Virus record (IMG/VR): IMGVR_UViG_3300014913_000022
Location: 1 to 45,581 of that record
Direction: 5' to 3' (one strand)
DNA from: a virus
Length of the DNA: 45,581 nucleotides
The notes under the pieces: model-generated
What the model saw: only the letters and a program-made list of their open reading frames with translations
Told to the model about the DNA's origin: nothing
The model's database searches: none
Shown here: in pieces, positions 39,672-45,581 of the stretch
Position numbering within the stretch: position 1 is the stretch's first letter
How the letters are laid out: every line of letters begins with the position of its first letter
Made by a program: the position numbers and the translations under genes

Positions 39672-41951
39672 ATGGACCAAAAGAAATTGATAGAGCGTGC
39701 AAAACGCCGCCGCCAAATGGTACATGTAGCATCCGAAACTCGAGATTCTCTTGTAGCAGAAATTGGTACAGCTTGGTTACGAGAAACAATGCAGAAATGG
39801 AATCCAGAAGAAAATAAGAATGTTCCATCTGGAGTTTCAGTGGGATCAGATTTTGAGCGGTGGATAGACAAATATCTAAAGAATAGCAACTTTCGTGCTC
39901 GTGAGCTCGATGGTTTTGCTAAACTTGTTGCTAAGCAGGTTGCTCATTGGATTGATGTGAATGACACGTCAGTAACTGGACATAATTTTCCAAATCCAAT
40001 AAGTGATGTTGAGAAAGCAAAGTCAGACGGCTACAAAGTTGTCTCTTTGCCATTTAGTACACAACAGCAAGAACTTCCTCTTGCAGCATCAACAAATAAA
40101 AAATCCAAGATCGCTGAGTCTGTTTATGGGCCTGTTTCTCAAGACGACCGCTATCGTAATATGTATGCCGCGCCTGATGAACATCCTCGAACTTGTCCTG
40201 ATCATCCTGGTGCTTTGTTAAAGCGAGTCTCTGATGGTGTATATCAGTGTATGCTTGATGGTGATCATTATAGTGCTGAAGGTGGACATGAAGTTACATT
40301 TGAGTCTGGTGTTCATAATCAAACCAATATTGGTTGGAATGATACATTTCCACAGCCTGGTTTTCTTTCCAAGAGTCAACAGTCTTGGGAGAACAAGGAT
40401 CTGGTCGAATATGGTAAAGATAAGAAGATTAAAAAAGAAGAGCCTAAAGAAGGAAGCCTAAAAGGTTTGGCCAAATCTGCAAAAGATAAAATCCCTGGTG
40501 GCCTTGCTGATGACAAATCACCCGAAGATTTTGATCCGGGAGCTATAGAAAAAGGTGTTGAAGTAGAGCTTGAACATACAACAGATAAGCAGATTGCAGA
40601 AGAAATAGCGATGGATCACTTAACAGAAGATTCAGAGTATTATGAGAAGTTAGAGGTTATGGAATCTCACGCTAATCTTAAGAGAGAAGCGCTTGACATC
40701 TCAGAAACTAAGTGTAAGAGTTGCTTAGGTCCTGCTGCTAGGGGAGGTGGAGCTACAAGGTGCACGAATCCAAGCTGTCCAGAATATCATCCTGATGCTG
40801 AAAGAGTTCTCATGCAAAAAGATAGGAGAGAGCAAAAAGGACAACCAGGTTTAATACAAAAAATACTTAAGAAGCTTATGTCTTCACGAGGTCGAGTAAA
40901 GCAGGCGGAATTCGAAGTTGAAGTCGATGACCATGTATTTGGTCCGGTTCAAGTTCAAACTCGTTATTGTCCAGATCATGATGCAGTAAATCTTTACCGT
41001 ATTGCTGATAAGGTATATCAATGTCCGCTTGATCGCAAAGTATATAATTTTGAGCAGGGATTCAGAACAGAAGATGGTGTTGATAATTTTGGTGGAAGTG
41101 TGGCAAATATGACGCCAGATCGCCCGGGATACTACAATAGTGGTAATGCATTTTTTGTAGCTCAAAAAGGGATTAAAGGTCTAACTAAGCAAGCAGAAGA
41201 TAAGCCTGTCTCATTGGTTCGTCAATTCAAAGAGCGAACGCATCAATGGTTATCTGAAAATATTCCATTAGAACAAGCCAAGGCAGAGTATCTTGATTTT
41301 GCTCATCAAATTTTTGGTTCGAAAAGATATGATATAACAGAGACGGTTGTTTCTGGTAATCCTAAAAATCCGAATGATAATGGTATATCTAATTTAACGA
41401 AGTTAGTTGAGTATATTTGGAACTCACTTCTTAAGTTTGAGGGTGAAGGAGTTCTTCGAACAAGCCTCAAGGGAGTCTCAAAAGAGGCATTCAGTACTAA
41501 TGTTGATAATCGATTTGCGTTTGATTTGTCCCATGCACTCGCAGGAGATGCATCTTCACGACGTCTACTAGAGTTGGTAGTTGAGGGAGTGATTAAGGCT
41601 GGTAAAGATTTGCGTCAAGCAATTCGTGATGCCTACATAGTTGTTGAGAATTCAGCCTCTGAAAATGTGATCAACACGGAGCCTGCGCAACCAGTGGCTC
41701 CTGAAATTGAAGCTCCTACAGGGGAGATGCCACTTGCTGCTTCTGATCAAAGAGAAATTAAAACAGCACAAGAAGCTTTAGATATTCGTCCTCTTGTTGA
41801 AAAAATTTACAGACTGAGAGATGAAAAGAAGATGGATATTGGGCCATATGAAAAGTATCTTAAAATTGCTGAGAAAAGTCAAGATGCTGCTTTATATGAG
41901 AAACTTATGGATACAGTGGATTTAAGGCTTGGACAAGTGATACCCGAATAA
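39672..41951 (+). CDS. 759-aa protein with DUF5661-like segment and duplicated zinc ribbons
   Basis: Near residues 295-340 it reads EKGVEVELEHTTDKQIAEEI then AMDHLTEDSEYYEKLEVMES, a pattern I associate with DUF5661 of phage virion proteins. Two similar zinc ribbons flank it: RTCPDHPGALLKRVSDGVYQ with CMLDGDHY, and RYCPDHDAVNLYRIADKVYQ with CPLDRKVY. A third site is CKSCLGPAARGGGATRCTNP. The C-terminal 200 residues are helical. No peptidase or nuclease motif is seen. Likely a structural or maturation protein. SD is AAGGAGG. Confidence 0.8.
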   Translation: MDQKKLIERAKRRRQMVHVASETRDSLVAEIGTAWLRETMQKWNPEENKNVPSGVSVGSDFERWIDKYLKNSNFRARELDGFAKLVAKQVAHWIDVNDTSVTGHNFPNPISDVEKAKSDGYKVVSLPFSTQQQELPLAASTNKKSKIAESVYGPVSQDDRYRNMYAAPDEHPRTCPDHPGALLKRVSDGVYQCMLDGDHYSAEGGHEVTFESGVHNQTNIGWNDTFPQPGFLSKSQQSWENKDLVEYGKDKKIKKEEPKEGSLKGLAKSAKDKIPGGLADDKSPEDFDPGAIEKGVEVELEHTTDKQIAEEIAMDHLTEDSEYYEKLEVMESHANLKREALDISETKCKSCLGPAARGGGATRCTNPSCPEYHPDAERVLMQKDRREQKGQPGLIQKILKKLMSSRGRVKQAEFEVEVDDHVFGPVQVQTRYCPDHDAVNLYRIADKVYQCPLDRKVYNFEQGFRTEDGVDNFGGSVANMTPDRPGYYNSGNAFFVAQKGIKGLTKQAEDKPVSLVRQFKERTHQWLSENIPLEQAKAEYLDFAHQIFGSKRYDITETVVSGNPKNPNDNGISNLTKLVEYIWNSLLKFEGEGVLRTSLKGVSKEAFSTNVDNRFAFDLSHALAGDASSRRLLELVVEGVIKAGKDLRQAIRDAYIVVENSASENVINTEPAQPVAPEIEAPTGEMPLAASDQREIKTAQEALDIRPLVEKIYRLRDEKKMDIGPYEKYLKIAEKSQDAALYEKLMDTVDLRLGQVIPE

Positions 41952-41967
41952 GGTGAGGTAAGACAAG

Positions 41968-42660
41968 ATGGCAGGCACAACTGGTAAGAAGGTATTAAAG
42001 CACCCAGCAAAAGATCAGATTGATGAGAGACTTCTCGCTGGAGAGTCAGTAGACAAGGTTGCTGCATGGATTCGTCAAAAGTATCCACAACAGAAAAAGT
42101 TTCATATTAATAAGATGACACTCCAAGCGTATCGTAACAATTATTTGAATCTTGAGGGTGAAGTGCTTGCCGACATTCAAAGGGAGCGTCGTGACAAGCG
42201 AGCTATAGATCGTCAGCGACTTGCTCTGGAACGTCGCAAGTCAAGTGAAACTTTTCAGATATCTAAGGTGCGTATTGCAGAGCAGCTTGAAATGACAATT
42301 GTTGATACTAAGAATCAGCTTCAGACATTGTTTGAAAATTTAAGTGAACGTATTGAGATTATGCAAAGCCAAAAAGTTAGTCACTTGAATGAGAAGGTGA
42401 TTGTAGATCAAATGCGTCTTTTTAAAGATCTGATTGAAGAGGTTTGGAAAATGGAGCGGAAGATGAAAGAGGACTCCGGTACAACCATTGGCATTGATGC
42501 AGAAAAGGCACAAAAACAAATGAAAGCAATGAAGAGTGCGATAAAAGATACTTTTCTCGAAATTGCTCCTGAATTGCTTCAACCTTTTGTGCAGAGACTG
42601 GCCGAAAATATTGGGTCTATTAGTTTTGAAGATGACGATCCTGGTGTAACTATTATATAA
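41968..42660 (+). CDS. Possible terminase small subunit (HTH and coiled coil)
   Basis: The 230-aa protein begins with a HTH-like segment (KDQIDERLLAGESVDKVAAW, then MTLQAYRNNYL), the N-terminal layout of many phage small terminase subunits and HTH-domain packaging proteins. Long charged helices follow (RRDKRAIDRQRLALERRKSS), and the end is acidic (SFEDDDPGVTII). Small terminase subunits bind packaging sites and form rings through coiled coils, which fits. The large subunit is not in this window, so the call is tentative. Confidence 0.5.
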   Translation: MAGTTGKKVLKHPAKDQIDERLLAGESVDKVAAWIRQKYPQQKKFHINKMTLQAYRNNYLNLEGEVLADIQRERRDKRAIDRQRLALERRKSSETFQISKVRIAEQLEMTIVDTKNQLQTLFENLSERIEIMQSQKVSHLNEKVIVDQMRLFKDLIEEVWKMERKMKEDSGTTIGIDAEKAQKQMKAMKSAIKDTFLEIAPELLQPFVQRLAENIGSISFEDDDPGVTII

Positions 42661-42668
42661 AGGGTAAC

Positions 42669-43556
42669 ATGAAATTTGCATATCCACAAAATTATGGCAT
42701 AAGAATGCCAGATGCTACTTTCGATACAAAAAAGTGGAAGGAAGTAGCATTTAAAATTGCTATAGCGATGAGACGATTTGCTGATCATACGGAGCAGGAA
42801 GTCGTTGGTCATTTTACTAGAGATTGGGATTTGCAAGAGCAAGATCATTTTAAGGCGTGGTTGAAATATCAAAAGAAAACAGCAAAGAAGAAGGATAAAC
42901 CTATGCGAAAAGTAGCGTACGACTTTCAATCTGGTCAAGGAGACGATAAGCTGTCTACACTGAAGAAGAAGCTCCGAAGTCGAGTCAATTCTGCCGAAAG
43001 ACTTCTTAATCAAATTATGGATGAGGGTCTTCTTGGAGATGATAACAAAGGTTTATATATAGGACGTATTCTTCAAAAATTAAAAGAAGAAATCAGTACA
43101 CTACGACGTCCAGAATTAATCAATGCACGTCACAATTGGGCAGGAAAAATGTTACGTAAAGCTGGTTTTATCGAGGGTGCTGAAATCGTTGAAAACAGTA
43201 CAAAAATCGTCGCAGAGATGCAAGAAAAAGAGTCAATCCATTTTGTTGTAAAAACAGCACAAGCTGATGTTTCAAACGTAATGGGGCTACTAAAAGCTGA
43301 GATCGACGCTTTTAATTATGGCAAACATCTTGAGGCATTATATCAAATTGCTACTGCACTACGTGAGATGGGTCGCCATTCAGAAGCAGACGATGTAATA
43401 GTAATAATCAAAAAAGATTTAGCAAACGTCGATGGAGTACACAAGAAGCTTGTAGACGTATTTACAAGAATGGGACAGATCCCTACGTCGCCATCACAGC
43501 AAGAAGAAGCTAAATCTCCAAGCGCACCTCAAATTGAGTCACCAAGAGGAATTTAA
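42669..43556 (+). CDS. Hypothetical helical protein with TPR-like motif (295 aa)
   Basis: Unrecognised. The middle includes NWAGKMLRKAGFIEGAEIVE and ALYQIATALREMGRHSEADD, which resemble each other and the ADxLDxxG motif of the neighbouring proteins. The spacing is also like TPR or Sel1 helices. A basic N-terminal third and a Ser/Pro/Glu-rich tail (SPSQQEEAKSPSAPQIESP) frame it. The SD is weak (AAGGGTAAC). Likely a virion component, based on position. Confidence 0.7.
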   Translation: MKFAYPQNYGIRMPDATFDTKKWKEVAFKIAIAMRRFADHTEQEVVGHFTRDWDLQEQDHFKAWLKYQKKTAKKKDKPMRKVAYDFQSGQGDDKLSTLKKKLRSRVNSAERLLNQIMDEGLLGDDNKGLYIGRILQKLKEEISTLRRPELINARHNWAGKMLRKAGFIEGAEIVENSTKIVAEMQEKESIHFVVKTAQADVSNVMGLLKAEIDAFNYGKHLEALYQIATALREMGRHSEADDVIVIIKKDLANVDGVHKKLVDVFTRMGQIPTSPSQQEEAKSPSAPQIESPRGI

Positions 43557-44141
43557 ATGAAGTCGAGAGAGTCTTTAACTAAAATTGCAGATATTGTTGA
43601 TGCCAAGGGACTTCATATGTTGGCAGACAAGATCGATAGTATTGCCAATGAGTTGATTTGTAGTGATGAGATCCAATCCGACGACTCTCTCTCTGAACTT
43701 AATGTAATGGTGGATCGGTTTGAGCAAGAGCGAGAAGAATTGTTTCAGATTGCTGACAAGCTTGATGATTTGGGGCTTATGAAGATAGCAGATAAGCTTG
43801 ACGCCGCCCTAGAGCTTGAGGTTTTAGCAGAACAAGAAGCGTTAGATAACGTTCTTGATTTTTATAAAGCAGTACATACAATGGCAAGTCCCCAAAAAAT
43901 CCGTGACTTTTGTAAGTCAGGACAGATAATACAAGAAGTTCCCGATTTACGATTACGATCTGTTGAAGATATTAAGCAAGAAAAACAAGAGATAAAAGAA
44001 GAGGTAAAGAAGCAAGAAGGCCCAGGATTATTTAGAGGGTCTCCTATTTATCCTCGCCTATTTCAAGGGTTTAGTTCGATAAACTTGGATAGGTCATATT
44101 ATCAGTATCACGATTTTTCATATTACAGTTATTATGGATAA
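43557..44141 (+). CDS. Late-module protein with two ADxLDxxG motifs and Tyr-rich end (194 aa)
   Basis: Unrecognised. Two motif copies occur in the first half: LTKIADIVDAKGLHMLADKI at the N terminus and QIADKLDDLGLMKIADKLDA near residue 65. A charged helix follows (EIKEEVKKQEGP). The last 20 residues are unusual, with seven or more Tyr (SYYQYHDFSYYSYYG). Aromatic tails occur in some tail and spore-coat proteins, but no link is shown. The ATG is right after the previous stop. Confidence 0.72.
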   Translation: MKSRESLTKIADIVDAKGLHMLADKIDSIANELICSDEIQSDDSLSELNVMVDRFEQEREELFQIADKLDDLGLMKIADKLDAALELEVLAEQEALDNVLDFYKAVHTMASPQKIRDFCKSGQIIQEVPDLRLRSVEDIKQEKQEIKEEVKKQEGPGLFRGSPIYPRLFQGFSSINLDRSYYQYHDFSYYSYYG

Positions 44142-44143
44142 TA

Positions 44144-44452
44144 ATGCGATACGGATTTGATATATTTAGCTATAGTCTTGCAGAGAGTACTCGTGATCTT
44201 GGTTTTTTTATAAGGCCAAAAAAGAAGACTGCATATGAAATGTGGTTATTATATCAAAGATACACAAATGAGTGGGTATTTTGGGAGGTACTTCCAATGA
44301 GCTCTCTCAATCAGACCTTACAAAGGTCAAATAGACTTGAATGTTTAGTTATTACTGGTTGGTCACATAGAGATATTGAATGTGCCCTCTTAGGTCATCA
44401 TACAGGAAGCGGTGGACTTGTAAGAAAAGATGATTTATTAGGGACAAGATGA
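44144..44452 (+). CDS. Small Trp-rich protein, DRLT/TG family, distant copy
   Basis: 102 aa. Ends with LQRSNRLECLVITGWSHRDI, the family motif with RSNRL in place of DRL. The N-terminal half has AYEMWLLYQRYTNEWVFWEV, the usual WLLY and Trp pattern, after a Lys-rich turn. It lies in the late module, far from the main cluster, so copies are spread over at least 40 kb. A Gly-rich end (GHHTGSGGLVRKDD) is unique to this copy. Confidence 0.72.
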   Translation: MRYGFDIFSYSLAESTRDLGFFIRPKKKTAYEMWLLYQRYTNEWVFWEVLPMSSLNQTLQRSNRLECLVITGWSHRDIECALLGHHTGSGGLVRKDDLLGTR

Positions 44453-44462
44453 AGGGGTTTAC

Positions 44463-44945
44463 ATGAACTTTAAAAAAGCACAAGACCGTGAGGCCGCAGA
44501 GAAAGATCTACGCGATGGAATTTTTGAAGCAAAAGATAGATTGACTCTCTACATGACGGGACATGCACAAGAGATAGGTCAAAATGGATTAATTTACCTT
44601 TCTCGAGTTTCCCAAGGACTCATGGAAACATTTAGTTCTCCCATATTATTGAGTGCATTACAAAAAGGTCATGAATTTGTAAAACAAATGGCTAATAAGG
44701 CAGAAAATATTCACTCTGAAGATAGAGAACAAGATGCGAAGACCAATGAGGCAAGAGTTTTCTGGGGTGGAGAATTGAGTTTTTGGAAGAATCTCTATGC
44801 GCAATATAGAGGAGTCTTTCCCGCATTGGCAGCAGATTTAATTCAATCCTTTATCAAGTATGCTGATATGCTTGATGATCAAGGTTATCACGAAGAAGCT
44901 AGTCTGATTGATAATCTCTTGAGTCAATTTCAACAAGAAGAATAA
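44463..44945 (+). CDS. Late-module protein with C-terminal ADxLDxxG motif (160 aa)
   Basis: Unrecognised helical protein. It ends IKYADMLDDQGYHEEASLID followed by NLLSQFQQEE, so here the shared motif sits at the C terminus. The middle has LTLYMTGHAQEIGQNGLIYL and WKNLYAQYRGVFPALAADLI. No Cys. It lies 17 bases before the next gene, with AAGGGG before ATG. Confidence 0.72.
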   Translation: MNFKKAQDREAAEKDLRDGIFEAKDRLTLYMTGHAQEIGQNGLIYLSRVSQGLMETFSSPILLSALQKGHEFVKQMANKAENIHSEDREQDAKTNEARVFWGGELSFWKNLYAQYRGVFPALAADLIQSFIKYADMLDDQGYHEEASLIDNLLSQFQQEE

Positions 44946-44954
44946 GAGGTTACA

Positions 44955-45581
44955 ATGAATGATTTTGAAGTTCACGAAGAAGATCTTGAACCAACAAAAA
45001 ATCTCGTAGTCAATGAAGAAGAAGTTGACGCAGGGATGCTTGTAGTTGAAGAGGAAGAAGTAAAGCTCATTGAGGCTTCCGCTTGGGCTGATGCTGATAT
45101 GTTTGTTAGATATTGTGCAGCAACATCTCGAGGAGCTCCTCAAATCAAAAGTACCAGTGTTAATAGCTTAAAAAGAGCTGTGGCTTATTATGATAATCTT
45201 GAAAATGAGATTGAAACAGGTGTTCAGGCTGACGCTGATTATGCTGATCTTAGTTTAGAACAACTACAGGTTCTTGATGAGATTGGTGAGATGATTGAGT
45301 TGACTCGAGATCAACTAACAATAGCTGCTAGTCGTGTGAGTCTTGCGAAGCAAATTAGAACAGCCTCTAAGTCTGCTCGCTTTATGTACACAGTTGATCC
45401 CTTTATCTTTGCTATTGCTCGTCTATGTGTCAACGCCAAAGTATCTAATGGTAAGAATATTGAAGATACCTATGCAAAATTGAGCTCGAAGTATGGTCTT
45501 GATGATCGTGAAAAGCTTTCTGTTCAACAAATTATTAAAGACATGGGCTATCCAGTTCATGGTTCATTAATTGCTGACGAT
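44955..45581 (+). CDS. N-terminal part of an unidentified protein (3' partial)
   Basis: The frame is open from the ATG with AGAGG upstream to the window edge: 209 codons without a stop. The N terminus is acidic (VNEEEVDAGMLVVEEEEV), followed by helical segments (SLKRAVAYYDNLENEIET, VLDEIGEMIEL) and MYTVDPFIFAIARLCVNAKV. I do not recognise a family. The acidic start could be a removable propeptide, as in some phage virion proteins. Continuing sequence is needed to place it. Confidence 0.75.
   Translation, partial: MNDFEVHEEDLEPTKNLVVNEEEVDAGMLVVEEEEVKLIEASAWADADMFVRYCAATSRGAPQIKSTSVNSLKRAVAYYDNLENEIETGVQADADYADLSLEQLQVLDEIGEMIELTRDQLTIAASRVSLAKQIRTASKSARFMYTVDPFIFAIARLCVNAKVSNGKNIEDTYAKLSSKYGLDDREKLSVQQIIKDMGYPVHGSLIADD

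Noticed and set aside
41968-42660. Transposase or resolvase from the HTH start
   Set aside because: No catalytic motif follows the HTH; the long helices fit small terminase better, though that call is also tentative.

Overview
The window looks like part of a large, lytic, tailed-phage genome, probably a jumbo phage. It is not a bacterial chromosome segment. All of roughly 60 genes lie on the + strand and are tightly packed, with ATGA, TAATG or short overlaps, Shine-Dalgarno sites of the AGGAG type and few gaps. Replication and nucleotide genes of bacterial type are mixed with many small proteins I do not recognise. The sequence is AT-rich (roughly 40 % GC by eye) and uses the standard code. 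The SD sites point to a bacterial host, but I cannot name it. I saw no tRNA, rRNA, CRISPR array, IS element or integrase.

Layout. 1-2.6 kb: the end of one gene, then groES-groEL and a small ORF closed by a strong terminator. 2.64-6 kb: a sigma70-like promoter followed by adenylosuccinate synthetase, a small Trp-rich protein, the zinc-binding half of a DnaG-type primase and an SbcD/gp47-type nuclease subunit. 6-12.5 kb: hypotheticals, an ERI-1-like DEDDh exonuclease, an HNH protein and three 7-deazaguanine genes (queD, queE, folE2), ending in a membrane-anchored HExxH protein. 12.4-21 kb: SbcC/gp46-type ATPase, a RecB/Cas4-like nuclease, a phosphoribosyltransferase, a 708-aa zinc-ribbon protein, a nucleotide kinase and a full-length trigger factor with a strong terminator. 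21-25.5 kb: a DHH phosphoesterase and a DNA polymerase III alpha subunit encoded as two polypeptides; the first half also has an in-frame UGA in its PHP domain. 25.6-27.7 kb: a cluster of related small Trp-rich proteins. 27.8-34.6 kb: membrane protein, dUTPase/dCTP-deaminase-fold protein, SSB-like protein, Hjc-like resolvase, RecA, zinc-ribbon protein, the catalytic half of the primase and a sigma-region-4-like HTH protein. 34.7-45.6 kb: a different module of long helical, Cys-rich and DUF5661-like proteins and a possible small terminase subunit; these are likely virion or assembly proteins. Several share a short helical motif (ADxLDxxGxxxxAxxID).

How it fits together. The phage seems to bring its own replisome core (split Pol III alpha, split primase, SSB), its own recombination set (RecA, SbcCD, resolvase, RecB-like nuclease), a purine and 7-deazaguanine supply that could feed DNA modification, and a three-part folding set (GroEL, GroES, trigger factor). 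The most unusual items are the UGA and split in the polymerase, the expanded family of small Trp-rich proteins, the shared helical motif in the late module, and the chaperone trio.
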